From the NCBI RefSeq assembly GCF_003402535.2, contig NZ_AP025170.1, positions 1,364,001-1,428,000 of the forward strand: a DNA stretch of 64,000 bases, in the 5' to 3' direction. The DNA is from Cupriavidus sp. P-10. GTDB lineage: Bacteria > Pseudomonadota > Gammaproteobacteria > Burkholderiales > Burkholderiaceae. Positions 25,846 to 34,703 of the stretch are shown piece by piece (position 1 is the first letter of the stretch; every line of letters begins with the position of its first letter). The notes under the pieces were generated by a model, which saw only the letters and a program-made list of their open reading frames with translations, searched no databases and was not told the DNA's origin. The translations under genes and the position numbers were made by a program.

Positions 25846-26862
25846 TTACGCCGCGGTGGCAACGGCCGGTTCGGCAGCCAGCACACAGCTGACACGGTGC
25901 CCGGCGCCGATGCTGACCGGCGCCGGCACTGCTGCCAGGCAGGCCGGCCGCGCATGCGGGCAGCGCGGCGCGAAGGTGCAGCCGGGCGGCAGGTCGGCGA
26001 GGTCGGGCGGGGCGCCGCCGATGGCCTGCAGACGCTGGCCGCGCGCCATGCCGTGCTGGCGGCTTTGCAGCAGGGCGATGGTGTACGGGTGCCGTGCCTC
26101 GCGCAGCAGCGTGCGGATCGGGCCTTCCTCGATGATGCGGCCGCCGTACATCACCGCGACGCGGTCGGCGATTTCGACCGCGGCGCCGATGTCATGGGTG
26201 ACGAAGACGATCGACAGGCCGAGCTCGCGCTGCAGTTCGCGCAGCAGGATCAGCACCTGGATCTGCACGGTCGCGTCCAGCGCCGTGGTGGGTTCGTCCG
26301 CCAGCAGGATCTTCGGGCGCGCCGACAGCGCCAGCGCGATCATCGCGCGCTGGCGCATGCCGCCAGACATCTCGTGCGGGTAGGCGGCGAGGCGCCGCTC
26401 CGGGCTGGGAATGCGCACTGCCTCGAGCGCCTTGAGGGCGCGTTCCCGCGCCTCGGCGGCTGAAGCCTTGCCGTGGGTGCGGATGCACTCGACGATCTGC
26501 TGGCCGACGGTGTAGACCGGGTCCAGTGCCAGCAGCGGCTCCTGGAACACCATCGCCACGGTTCCGCCGCGCAGGCGCGCCAGCGCGCGCTGGTCCAGCG
26601 CCATCACGTCGGCGCCGTCGATGCGGATCTCGCCCTCCATGCGGGTGCGGCGCGGCGGGTGCAGCCGCATCAGCGCGCGCAGCGTGACGCTCTTGCCCGA
26701 GCCGGATTCGCCAATCAGCGCCACGGCCTCGCCGGCGCCTACATCGAGCGAGACGCCGTTGACCGCGCGGATGGTCTTGCCGCCGCCGGAGAAGGTGACG
26801 TGCAGGTCCCGCACCGAGACCATCGGCGCGGCGAGGGGAGCTTGTTGTGGGGTCGCAGTCAT
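25846..26862 (-). CDS. Peptide-type ABC transporter ATP-binding protein (DppD/OppD-like)
   Basis: 338 residues. Walker A GESGSGKS (about 52-59), signature MSGGMRQRAMIALAL and Walker B ILLADEPTTALD are present, followed by the oligopeptide-transporter C-terminal extension with CTFAPRCPHARPAC. One of two ATPase subunits powering a heteromeric importer. The start is supported by GAGGAG. Gene order and short gaps of 3-34 bases show one operon with the neighbouring permeases, DppF-like ATPase and amidase. Confidence 0.93.
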   Translation of the reverse strand: MTATPQQAPLAAPMVSVRDLHVTFSGGGKTIRAVNGVSLDVGAGEAVALIGESGSGKSVTLRALMRLHPPRRTRMEGEIRIDGADVMALDQRALARLRGGTVAMVFQEPLLALDPVYTVGQQIVECIRTHGKASAAEARERALKALEAVRIPSPERRLAAYPHEMSGGMRQRAMIALALSARPKILLADEPTTALDATVQIQVLILLRELQRELGLSIVFVTHDIGAAVEIADRVAVMYGGRIIEEGPIRTLLREARHPYTIALLQSRQHGMARGQRLQAIGGAPPDLADLPPGCTFAPRCPHARPACLAAVPAPVSIGAGHRVSCVLAAEPAVATAA

Positions 26863-26872
26863 GTCGGGCTCC

Positions 26873-27904
26873 TCAGGACGCGGTGGCCAGCAGGCAGGCC
26901 GCCAAATGGCAAGGCACCAGTTCTGCCAGCTGCGGTTCCCTGCGCGCGCAAACGTCCTGCGCCATGGCGCAGCGCGGGTGGAAACTGCAGCCGGAGGGCG
27001 GGTCGATCGGATTGGGCGGGTCGCCGGCCAGCGGCGCGGCCTCGGTGCGGCGGTCCGGGTCCATCGACGGCATCGAGGCCAGCAGCGCGCGCGTGTACGG
27101 ATGCGCGGGGTTCCGGTAGAGGGTCTCGGTGTCGCCGATTTCCACCACCTTGCCCAGGTACATCACCATCACGCGGTCGCACAGGTAGCGCACCACGTTG
27201 AGGTCGTGGCTGATGAAGACGTAGGTCAGGTCGAACTCGGCCTTCAGTTCGAGCAACAGGTTCAGCACCTGTGCCTCGACGGACTTGTCCAGCGCCGATA
27301 CGGCCTCGTCCAGGATCACCAGCCGCGGGCGCAAGGCGAGCGCGCGGGCGATATTGACGCGCTGGCGCTGGCCGCCCGACAGTTCGTGGGGATAGCGCCC
27401 GGCAAAGCGCGCCGGCTCCAGCCCGACGCGCTGCAGCAGGAAGCGCGCGCGCTCGGTGGCCTCGCGCGCCGGCACGCCGTGCACGCGCGGCGTGAAAGAG
27501 ATCGATTCCTCGATGGTCAGGCGCGGGTTCAGCGACGAATAGCTGTCCTGGAACACCATCTGCACCTGGCTGCGGAACTGCTTCATCGGCAACTGCGCCG
27601 AGCCGACGCCTTGCGCGTCGAAGATCAGTTCGCCGCTGTCCTGCCCGGTCAGCTGCATCAGCAGCCGCGCGGTGGTGGACTTGCCGCAGCCGGACTCGCC
27701 GACCACGCCAAGGGTCTCGCCCTTGAGCACGTCGAAGCTGACGCCGTCGACCGCGCGCACCGCGGCTGCGCGCGGGCGCAGGCCGGGCATGCCGGACTTG
27801 ATCGGGAAGTGCTTGACCAGCTGGCGGGCGATCACCAGTGGCTGGGCCGGGCCGCCGAGATCGCGCGCGGCAGTGGGGGAAGGGGCCTGCATCAGTGCTG
27901 GCAT
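26873..27904 (-). CDS. Peptide-type ABC transporter ATP-binding protein (DppF/OppF-like)
   Basis: 343 residues. Walker A GESGCGKS, signature LSGGQRQRVNIARAL and Walker B LVILDEAVSALD are present; the Walker B has DEAVSALD, the common form of OppF-like subunits. The C-terminal extension CSFHPRCAMAQDVC matches the peptide transporter ATPases. Pairs with the DppD-like subunit encoded 10 bases downstream. An AAGGA ribosome-binding site precedes the start. Confidence 0.93.
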   Translation of the reverse strand: MPALMQAPSPTAARDLGGPAQPLVIARQLVKHFPIKSGMPGLRPRAAAVRAVDGVSFDVLKGETLGVVGESGCGKSTTARLLMQLTGQDSGELIFDAQGVGSAQLPMKQFRSQVQMVFQDSYSSLNPRLTIEESISFTPRVHGVPAREATERARFLLQRVGLEPARFAGRYPHELSGGQRQRVNIARALALRPRLVILDEAVSALDKSVEAQVLNLLLELKAEFDLTYVFISHDLNVVRYLCDRVMVMYLGKVVEIGDTETLYRNPAHPYTRALLASMPSMDPDRRTEAAPLAGDPPNPIDPPSGCSFHPRCAMAQDVCARREPQLAELVPCHLAACLLATAS

Positions 27905-27907
27905 GGT

Positions 27908-28798
27908 TCAGTCCTTGATTTCCATGGCCGAGCGGATCCCGTCGGCCAGCAGGTTGAACGAGACCGAGGTCAGGAAGATCATGGCACCGCGCAGCGCGGC
28001 CACCCACGGCTGGGTGTAGATCGCGGTGCGCAGCGTGTTGAGCATCAGGCCCCACTCGGGTTCGGGCGGCTTCACGCCCAGCCCGAGGAAGGACAGCCCC
28101 GAGGCCAGGATCATCGATACCGAGATCAGGCTGGTGGCATAGACGAAGATCGGCCCCAGCACGTTGTTGAGCACGTGGGCGCGCACGATCGTCAGCGACG
28201 AGGCGCCCGAGGCACGCGCCGCATCGACGAACTCGCGGTTGCGCACCTGCGTGGTCACGCTTTCCGCTACGCGCACGATCTGCGGTATGAAGACGATGGT
28301 CAGCGAAAGCAGCGCGTTGCCCACGCCGGCGCCCAGCGTGCCGGACAGCGCGATCGCCAGCAGCACCGACGGGAAGGCATAGAGGATGTCGGTGACGCGC
28401 ATGATCACGGTGTTGGTCCAGCCGCCGGCATAGCCGGCGACGATGCCAAGCGTGCTGCCGATGACAAAGGCCAGCAGCACTGGCGCGATGCCCATGAACA
28501 GCGACAGCCTTGCGCCCAGCATCAGGCGCGACAGCATGTCGCGGCCCAGCTCGTCGGTGCCGAGGGGGAAGTGCTCGGTGCCGATCGGCTTCAGGCGCTT
28601 GAGGATGGACGAGGCATACGGGTCGGCCGGCATCAGCATCGGCGCGAACAGCGCCATCAGCACCAGCGCCAGCAGCACCAGCGCGGCCAGCATTGCGAGC
28701 TTGTTGCGCAGCAGGCGGCGGCCCACCGTCGCCCAGTAGCCGGGCGAGCGCTGCACCGCCGGCGCGGCTTGCGAGCGGTTGTCTAGCGTCATTTGCAT
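27908..28798 (-). CDS. Peptide-type ABC transporter permease (DppC-like)
   Basis: 296 residues. N-terminal cytoplasmic tail, one membrane segment (about 31-53), then the BPD transmembrane domain with five further segments. The EAA-loop-like ARASGASSLTIVRAHVLNNVL segment that contacts the ATPase is visible at about 190-210, and the LGTDELGRDMLSRLMLGARLS motif is typical for DppC. It forms the inner-membrane channel with the DppB-like subunit encoded 16 bases upstream. Confidence 0.93.
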   Translation of the reverse strand: MQMTLDNRSQAAPAVQRSPGYWATVGRRLLRNKLAMLAALVLLALVLMALFAPMLMPADPYASSILKRLKPIGTEHFPLGTDELGRDMLSRLMLGARLSLFMGIAPVLLAFVIGSTLGIVAGYAGGWTNTVIMRVTDILYAFPSVLLAIALSGTLGAGVGNALLSLTIVFIPQIVRVAESVTTQVRNREFVDAARASGASSLTIVRAHVLNNVLGPIFVYATSLISVSMILASGLSFLGLGVKPPEPEWGLMLNTLRTAIYTQPWVAALRGAMIFLTSVSFNLLADGIRSAMEIKD

Positions 28799-28814
28799 GG
28801 CGGTCTCCCTGGCG

Positions 28815-29765
28815 CTAGCTGCGCTGGATGCGCGGGTCGAACAGCGTCTGCAGCGTGTCGACCAGCAGGTTGAGCAGCACGAAGAACACCGCCAGCACGA
28901 GGATCGTGCCTTGCAGCAGCGGGAAGTCGCGCTGGAAGATGGCGGAATTGAGCAGGAAGCCGGTGCCGGGCCACGAGAACACCGTCTCGATCAGGATCGA
29001 GCCACCAAGCAGGTAGCCCAGCTGCAGGCCCATCACCGACAGCGCGGTCGGCGCGACGTTCTTCAGCACATGGCGGAACACGGCCAGGTCCGACAGCCCG
29101 CGTGCCCGCAGGCCGACGATGAACTCGTTGGACAGGATCTCCGCCACCAGCGCGCGCACGGTGCGCGCGACGATGCCCATCGGAATCACCGACATGGTCA
29201 CCGCGGGCAGCAGCATGTACTGCATGTGCTCCCAGTCCCACGCCCAGTCGCCCGAGCCGCCCGGTCCAGCGCCGGTAGCCGGCAGCCAGCCGAGCAGCAC
29301 CGAGAACGCGATCACCAGCACCATGCCTAGCCAGTAGTGCGGGATGCTGACGCCCAGCACCGACAGCAGCGATGCGGTGCGGTCGGCAATCGAATCGCGC
29401 AGGTAGCCCGCGACGAAGCCGAACAGGCAGCCGAAGCTGAAGCCGATCAGCGTGGCGATGGTCGCCAGCCGCAGCGAATTGACCACGGCGTTGCCGACTT
29501 CGGCCATCACCGGGCGGCTGGTGGCGATGGACGTCCCCAGGTCGCCGTGCAGGGCGCGCCAGAGCCAGTGGACGAATTGCTCCAGGAAGGGCTTGTCGAA
29601 GCCGTAGAGCGCGGTGAGCTGGCGGCGCAGTTCTTCGGAGGCGTCGGGCGGCAGCACCGACACCAGCGGGTCGCCCGGTGCGATGTGAACCAGCGAGAAG
29701 CACAGCAGCGCCACCCCAAGCAGGATCGGGACGGCATAGAGGATGCGGCGGAACAGGTATTGCAT
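28815..29765 (-). CDS. Peptide-type ABC transporter permease (DppB-like)
   Basis: 316 residues. Starts MQYLFRRILYAVPILLGVALLCFSLVHIAPGDP in essence (first membrane segment, then the conserved APGDP). An ARGLSDLAVFRHVLKNVAPTAL stretch is the ATPase-contact loop, and the C-terminal part contains LIETVFSWPGTGFLL, a hallmark of DppB. The ATG at 29765 is chosen since the family starts with this exact segment; the in-frame extension to 29855 runs through the palindrome upstream. Confidence 0.93.
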   Translation of the reverse strand: MQYLFRRILYAVPILLGVALLCFSLVHIAPGDPLVSVLPPDASEELRRQLTALYGFDKPFLEQFVHWLWRALHGDLGTSIATSRPVMAEVGNAVVNSLRLATIATLIGFSFGCLFGFVAGYLRDSIADRTASLLSVLGVSIPHYWLGMVLVIAFSVLLGWLPATGAGPGGSGDWAWDWEHMQYMLLPAVTMSVIPMGIVARTVRALVAEILSNEFIVGLRARGLSDLAVFRHVLKNVAPTALSVMGLQLGYLLGGSILIETVFSWPGTGFLLNSAIFQRDFPLLQGTILVLAVFFVLLNLLVDTLQTLFDPRIQRS

Positions 29766-29802
29766 GGCTGGCGGTATCCAGGTGAGGCGGGCTGCGGGGA
29801 AC

Positions 29803-29836
29803 CACCGCCGTTCCCGCGCAGGCGGGAACGACGGTG
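29803..29836. repeat. REP-like palindrome between binding-protein and permease genes
   Basis: Imperfect inverted repeat with 15-base arms (29803-29817 and 29822-29836; one mismatch, loop gcag). The core is gttcccgc paired with gcgggaac. No T-run follows on the minus strand, so it is more like a REP-type or mRNA-stabilising hairpin than a terminator. Its place after the first gene of a transporter operon is the classical position for keeping binding-protein mRNA abundant. Confidence 0.7.
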
Positions 29837-29851
29837 TAGACGGCAGGCGGA

Positions 29852-31528
29852 TCAATCCATCGACATCGTCGCGATGTCGATAAACCAGCTCTGCGGCTGC
29901 ACCACGCCCTTGACCTTCTTCGAGATCGCGCGCGGGCCGACGTCATGCGCAATCAGCACGAACGGCGACTCCTCGACGATGCGCGCATGCAGCCTGGACA
30001 GCGCCGCGTCGCGCGCTTTCTCGTCGAACGAAGTGCGCGCTTCCTCGATCAGCTTGTCGAACTCGGCATTGCCGAAGTAGCCCCAGTTGTTGGAAACCGG
30101 TGGCTGGGTCTTGGTGCTGACGAAGCGCACCATCGCGAAGAACGGGTCCATTGCCGCGAAGCTGACGTTGATCGCATTGGCGCCGTGCGCGCTGGCGTCC
30201 TTGGCGCCGACGCGCCAGTTGGTGAAGAGCGTGTTCCACTCGACCACGTCGAAGTCGACGTCGATGAAGCACTCCTTCAGGTTCTGCTGCACGTACTCGT
30301 TCATTGGCAGCGGCTGCATCTGGCCGGAGCCCGAGGCCGACACCTGCACCTTCACCTTGACCGGCCTTGCGGCCGAGTAGCCGGCCTCCTGCATCAGCTT
30401 CTTCGCGGCGGCCGGGTCGTACTTGATGTCGAATTTCGGATTGCCCCACCACGGATTGCCGGCCTCGACGATGCCCTTGGCCTCGGCCATGTAGCCGCCC
30501 AGCAGCGTCTTCAGCCCGCCGCGGTTGACGCACAGGTTGGCCGCCTGGCGCACGCGCTTGTCCAGCCACGGCGAGCCGGGCGCAAACGACAGTTGCCATG
30601 GCCACATATGCGGCTGCGTGTTGGCATAGACCTGGAAGCCGCGGCTCTTGATCTGCGCGACGGCGTCAGGCGCGGGTGCCTCGATCCAGTCGACCTGCCC
30701 CGACAGCAGCGCGGCGGTGCGGGCGTTGGCCTCGGGCATCGGCACCATCACCACCTTGTCGATCTTCGGCACGCGCTTTGCGTCCCAGTATTGCTCATTG
30801 CGCACCACTTCCAGGCGCTCGCGCGGGACGAAACGGCTCATCTTGAACGGGCCGGTGCCGGCGGCGTCGGCGGCAAAGGCCACCCACGCCTGCTTGGAGC
30901 GCTCCACCGGCTCGGTGACCGAGGCCGGCACCGCGGCGAATTTCTTCTCCCACTGCGTGGGCGAAGCCATGAACAGGTTGGTCAGGTTGTAGGGCAGGAA
31001 AGAGTCCGGCTCGGACGTGACCAGCTCCACCGTGAGGTCGTCGACCTTCTTCGCGGAGCGCAGCGTCGGCATGCGCGACGCGGTCACGCCGACCTGGCTC
31101 GGGTCGAACTGCTTCGCGGTCTTGTCCAGGACCTTGCCGACGTTCCACACCACGGCATCGGCGTTGAACGGAGTGCCGTCGTGGAACTTGACGCCGGGGC
31201 GCAGCTTGAACACCCATTTGGTCTTGTCCCTGGCATCGACCTTCCATTCGGTGGCCAGGCCCGGGATCAGCAGGCTGGGGCCGTTGCCCTTGGACAGGTC
31301 CCACTGCGTCAGTCCGTCGTACATGGGGATGCCGGAGAAGCGGTTGCCTTCGAAGCCCTGGTCGGGCTGGCCGAGCGTGCGCGGGATGTCGGCCGCGGTC
31401 ATGCCGATGCGCAGCACCTTGTCGGCATGCGCGGCCCCGGGCAGTGCGAGCAGCGTCAGCGCGGCGGCGCTCATCAGGGAAGCGGCGGACTTGAGGCCTT
31501 TCGCGAGAGGGGAGGGACGGTGGTGCAC
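29852..31528 (-). CDS. Peptide-type ABC transporter substrate-binding protein
   Basis: 558 residues. Signal peptide LMSAAALTLLALPGAAHAD with cleavage near residue 44, then a DppA/OppA-type cluster C fold: KWVFKLRPGVKFHDGTPFNADAVVW is the family signature. The start is a GTG at 31526-31528: an AGGAG lies 7 bases before it, whereas upstream ATGs (31558, 31582) lack a site. It captures the substrate in the periplasm for the DppBCDF-like subunits. The actual ligand is unknown; with the downstream amidase and the divergent carbamoyl hydrolase it may be an amide or peptide-like nitrogen compound. Confidence 0.9.
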   Translation of the reverse strand: MHHRPSPLAKGLKSAASLMSAAALTLLALPGAAHADKVLRIGMTAADIPRTLGQPDQGFEGNRFSGIPMYDGLTQWDLSKGNGPSLLIPGLATEWKVDARDKTKWVFKLRPGVKFHDGTPFNADAVVWNVGKVLDKTAKQFDPSQVGVTASRMPTLRSAKKVDDLTVELVTSEPDSFLPYNLTNLFMASPTQWEKKFAAVPASVTEPVERSKQAWVAFAADAAGTGPFKMSRFVPRERLEVVRNEQYWDAKRVPKIDKVVMVPMPEANARTAALLSGQVDWIEAPAPDAVAQIKSRGFQVYANTQPHMWPWQLSFAPGSPWLDKRVRQAANLCVNRGGLKTLLGGYMAEAKGIVEAGNPWWGNPKFDIKYDPAAAKKLMQEAGYSAARPVKVKVQVSASGSGQMQPLPMNEYVQQNLKECFIDVDFDVVEWNTLFTNWRVGAKDASAHGANAINVSFAAMDPFFAMVRFVSTKTQPPVSNNWGYFGNAEFDKLIEEARTSFDEKARDAALSRLHARIVEESPFVLIAHDVGPRAISKKVKGVVQPQSWFIDIATMSMD

Positions 31529-31663
31529 AGGCTTGCTCCTGGTTTGGCGTGAGGTCATGTGTGAAGGGACGCAGGTCGGCAAAGCAAGTCATGTGCCACT
31601 TTGGCGGTGGCGGTAGCTGCCGCTGCAGCGGCTGCATGCGGTGGTCTGCTTCTTGCTGAACCG

Positions 31664-32938
31664 ATGTCATTCCCTCACCAACCAGCAGACATGGAACCGA
31701 CACACCTTCCCCGCATCAATGGCGCCCGCCTGTGGCAATCGCTGATGGACCTCGCAGCGATCGGCGCGACGGCCAAGGGCGGCGTATGCCGCATCGCGCT
31801 GACCGAGGCCGACCGAAAAGGGCGAGATCTGGTGGTGCAGTGGTGCCGCGAGGCCGGGCTCGACGTGCGTGTCGACGAGATCGGCAACGTGTTCGCGCGG
31901 CGTGCCGGCACCGATCCCGCTGCGCGCGCCGTGGCCACCGGCAGCCATATCGACACGCAGCCCTCGGGCGGCAAGTTCGATGGCAACTTCGGCGTGCTGG
32001 CCGGCCTTGAGGTCATGCGCACGCTCGATGACCTCGGCGTCGCCACGCGCGCGCCGCTGGAGGTCGCGTTCTGGACCAACGAGGAAGGCACGCGCTTTAC
32101 GCCGGTGATGATGGGCTCGGGGGTGTTCGCCGGCGAGTTCGACGCCGGCTTTGCGCGCGCGCAGAACGACCTCGACGGTGTCAGCGTGGGCGATGCGCTG
32201 CAGGCCATCGGCTACCTCGGCGCGCATCCCGCGGGCGAGGTGCCGGGTGGCATGTTCGCGGCGTACTTCGAAGCGCATATCGAGCAGGGGCCGGTGCTGG
32301 AGGCGGCCGGGATACCGATAGGCGTGGTCACGGGCGCGCTCGGGCAGCAGTGGTACGACGTGACCGTGACCGGCATGGACGCGCACGCTGGCCCCACGCC
32401 GCTGGCGCTGCGCCACGACGCCATGCTGGCCGCCGCGCGCATGGTCGATGCGGTCAACCAGATCGCGCGCGACGAGGCGCCGCACGGGCGCGGCACGGTC
32501 GGCTACCTGCAGGTCACGCCGAATTCGCGCAACGTGATCCCGGGCCGGGTCGATTTTTCAGTGGATTTCCGCAACCTGTCGCAGGCCGGGCTCGATCGCA
32601 TGGATGCGGCCATGCATGCCGCCTTCGAAGGCATCGCCGCGGCCGCCGGTGTCGAGGTCGGGATCCGCCAGGTGGTCAAGTTCGCGCCGTGCGAGTTCGC
32701 GCCCGCGTGCGTCGACAGCGCGCGGCGCGCGGCGGCCATGCTCGGGCTGCCGCACATGGACGTGGTCAGCGGCGCCGGCCACGACGCGGTCTACGTCGCA
32801 CGGCGCGCGCCCACCGGCATGATCTTCGTGCCTTGCAAGGACGGCATCAGCCATAACGAGCTGGAGGACGCGCTGCCCGAGCATATCGAGGCGGGCGCCA
32901 ACGTGCTGCTGCAAGCCATGCTGGCGCAAGCGCGCTAG
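31664..32938 (+). CDS. M20-family hydrolase, N-carbamoyl-L-amino-acid hydrolase-like
   Basis: 424 residues. Metal and substrate motifs: ATGSHIDTQPSGGKFDGNFGVL, FWTNEEGTRF, EAHIEQGPVLE, SGAGHDA and KDGISHNELED. The family (AmaB/HyuC, beta-ureidopropionase) splits N-carbamoyl amino acids to free amino acid, CO2 and ammonia. A different branch from the AllC-like enzyme at 5401-6663, judged from the GATAKGGVCRIALTEADR opening. Start is uncertain: ATG at 31664 or 31691. It is divergent from the ABC importer operon, sharing a 135-base control region, so substrate uptake and hydrolysis are probably linked. Confidence 0.85.
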   Translation: MSFPHQPADMEPTHLPRINGARLWQSLMDLAAIGATAKGGVCRIALTEADRKGRDLVVQWCREAGLDVRVDEIGNVFARRAGTDPAARAVATGSHIDTQPSGGKFDGNFGVLAGLEVMRTLDDLGVATRAPLEVAFWTNEEGTRFTPVMMGSGVFAGEFDAGFARAQNDLDGVSVGDALQAIGYLGAHPAGEVPGGMFAAYFEAHIEQGPVLEAAGIPIGVVTGALGQQWYDVTVTGMDAHAGPTPLALRHDAMLAAARMVDAVNQIARDEAPHGRGTVGYLQVTPNSRNVIPGRVDFSVDFRNLSQAGLDRMDAAMHAAFEGIAAAAGVEVGIRQVVKFAPCEFAPACVDSARRAAAMLGLPHMDVVSGAGHDAVYVARRAPTGMIFVPCKDGISHNELEDALPEHIEAGANVLLQAMLAQAR

Positions 32939-32988
32939 CGCCAGCCAGCGCGCGGCCATTGCAGGCGCGGGCCGGACGGCCTGCGCGC

Positions 32989-33348
32989 CTAGTTGCAGAT
33001 CGTGCCGGGAACCGGCTTGCCGGAGTTGGTCAGGCCCTGGCAAGCGTCGCCGTTGGCCAGGCTGGTGTCGGAGGCCGAGGCCGGCGACAGCTTGAGCTTG
33101 CCTGCCACCGTGCAGCAGCCGCGCGGCGGCGGAGGCATCGGTGTGCGCTTGATCGGCGGAGCCAGGGCCGGGGCCGGTCCCGGTCCGCCGGCTTCAGCCG
33201 TTTCTTCGGCATCGGGGAACACGCACTGCCCTTGCTGGCAGATCCGCTCCCCTTTGCACTGCATGTCGTACTGGCATCCGGCAGCCTGGGCGAGCGATGA
33301 CCAGCCAGCGGCCATCGACGCTGCCAACAGCAAGGCAGAAACTTTCAT
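32989..33348 (-). CDS. Small Cys-rich secreted protein
   Basis: 119 residues. Signal peptide MKVSALLLAASMAAGW...AQAA with cleavage near residue 22. The mature N-terminus has a tight cysteine pattern, GCQYDMQCKGERICQQGQCVFP (five spaced cysteines within 20 residues are split here as C-x4-C-x6-C-x4-C), followed by a Pro-rich linker and a C-terminal part with CC, DACQG and a final ICN. Disulfide-rich periplasmic or exported protein; function unknown. A GGAGG ribosome-binding site 5 bases upstream fixes the start. Confidence 0.8.
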   Translation of the reverse strand: MKVSALLLAASMAAGWSSLAQAAGCQYDMQCKGERICQQGQCVFPDAEETAEAGGPGPAPALAPPIKRTPMPPPPRGCCTVAGKLKLSPASASDTSLANGDACQGLTNSGKPVPGTICN

Positions 33349-33508
33349 ATGCCCTCCGAAGGGCTGAGATGAAGACTGGAGTGGCCGGGGAACTGTGCAA
33401 CACCGCTCCAACACCTTCAGCATAGATCGCGTGGAGGGGCTGTGAAAGCCATTGGCACTCAGGTGTTCTACCACCTCCCGCGAAGCCAGCTCGTTTCGGC
33501 GCCCGCGG

Positions 33509-34315
33509 TCAGTGGGCGATCGAGCGGGAGATCGCCCACGCGCATTCCTGCACCAGCGGCGCCAATCTTTTCCTGGCATCGGCCATGGTCCAGCGGCTCG
33601 CCGGCGGCGACACGTGGACGGCGCCGACCGCCTGGCCCTGGCTGTTGACGATCGGCGCGGCCAGGCCCATGTCGCCGAGAAAAAGTTCCTCCTCATTGGA
33701 GGCGTAGCCCACAGTGCGGCATTCCTCGACGCGGGCCAGGATCGCCGCCACGTCGGTCAGCGTCGCCGGCGTTCGCGCGACGCGCTCGGACTGCTCCAGC
33801 ATCTCCCGCACCTGCGCGTCGGGCAGCGTACTCAGGTAGGCGCGGCCGGAACTGGTGCAATACATCGGGATGCGCATGCCCACCGGCGTCAGTACCGGCA
33901 TGTGCTTGGCGGTCATCAACTGCGCCACGTAGACCATGTCGAGCCCGACCGGCTCGGTCAGGTTGGCGGTCTCGCCGCTGGCGGCGGCGAGCTGCGACAG
34001 GTAAGGACTGGCCACCGGGATCAGCGCATCGGCGGCAAGGTAGTTGTAGCCGATCTCCATGACCCGCGGCGTCAGGCGGAAGCGGCGGGTCTGCGGATGC
34101 TTGTCGACGTAGCCGAGCGCCTCCAGCGTATGGACCGTGCGCTGGGCCGAACTCTTGGTCATGCCGGTCAGCGTGGCCAGCTCGGGCAACGTCAGCGTGC
34201 GGTGGACGCCGTTGAAGGCGCGCAGGACTTCGAGGCCTTTCTCGAGCGACTGGTTGAAGAGCGGGTTGTCGCGGTCGGGGGAGGGCGCTGCTGGGTGGCC
34301 GGGCTTGGTCGCCAT
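33509..34315 (-). CDS. IclR-family transcriptional regulator
   Basis: 268 residues. N-terminal winged helix (about 20-85) with LTLPELATLTGMTKSSAQRTVHTLEALGYV, then the IclR effector domain with TSSGRAYLSTLP and GMRIPMYC. IclR regulators usually control catabolic genes and bind palindromes near their own promoter. A perfect 9-bp inverted repeat lies about 105-125 bases upstream. Start at 34315 gives MATKPGHP; the open frame upstream crosses the palindrome and is not coding-like. Candidate targets are itself and the neighbouring hydrolase/ABC genes, but this is not proven. Confidence 0.88.
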   Translation of the reverse strand: MATKPGHPAAPSPDRDNPLFNQSLEKGLEVLRAFNGVHRTLTLPELATLTGMTKSSAQRTVHTLEALGYVDKHPQTRRFRLTPRVMEIGYNYLAADALIPVASPYLSQLAAASGETANLTEPVGLDMVYVAQLMTAKHMPVLTPVGMRIPMYCTSSGRAYLSTLPDAQVREMLEQSERVARTPATLTDVAAILARVEECRTVGYASNEEELFLGDMGLAAPIVNSQGQAVGAVHVSPPASRWTMADARKRLAPLVQECAWAISRSIAH

Positions 34316-34418
34316 GGGTCGGTCAGTTTTGTGGGGCTGGCTGCGGGGGCGGGGCGGCACGGGGGCACCAGCGACGGGCCCGCTGCACCACGATGGCAGG
34401 ATATTGCACCAATATACG

Positions 34419-34441
34419 GGCATATCGAATAACGATATGCC
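34419..34441. promoter_or_regulatory. Perfect palindrome upstream of the iclR-type gene, candidate operator
   Basis: Arms ggcatatcg (34419-34427) and cgatatgcc (34433-34441) with a 5-base AT spacer, in an AT-rich island inside GC-rich DNA. An additional small inverted repeat (atatt / aatat, 34401-34415) lies next to it. Size and symmetry suit a dimeric regulator such as the IclR protein encoded downstream. Confidence 0.6.
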
Positions 34442-34552
34442 GGCCATGATAGCGCTGAAGTTTCACGTGCGGAAGCTCCATGGCTATGCGATCTGCCGCG
34501 GCGTTATCGGTTCGACTGGGGATGTGGTGAGACCGCCACGGGAAGAGGCGGA

Positions 34553-34639
34553 TGGTGCGAGGGAGGGGACTCGAACCCCTACACCATTGCTGGCGTCAGG
34601 ACCTAAACCTGGTGCGTCTACCAATTTCGCCACCCTCGC
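34553..34639 (-). tRNA. tRNA-Leu (anticodon UAG)
   Basis: 87 bases including an encoded CCA end. Acceptor stem GCGAGGG pairs with CCCTCGC, the D-arm shows GGCGAAATTGGTAGACGC as in bacterial leucine tRNAs, and the anticodon loop is TTTAGGT. The long variable arm expected for tRNA-Leu and the GGTTCGAGTCC T-loop are present. It reads CUA and probably other CUN codons. Confidence 0.95.
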
Positions 34640-34703
34640 GGTCCTTGCGGCGCAGCCCGGACGGGCGGCCGCGATGCTCGTTGGCTGTGCGGGACACGAA
34701 AGC

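Noticed and set aside
26621..28786. Open frame of 721 codons on the plus strand opposite the ABC operon
   Set aside because: Opposes three clearly recognised ABC genes and spans their junctions.
29803..29836. Palindrome read as an intrinsic terminator
   Set aside because: No T-run follows on the strand of the operon; a REP-like or stabilising role fits better.
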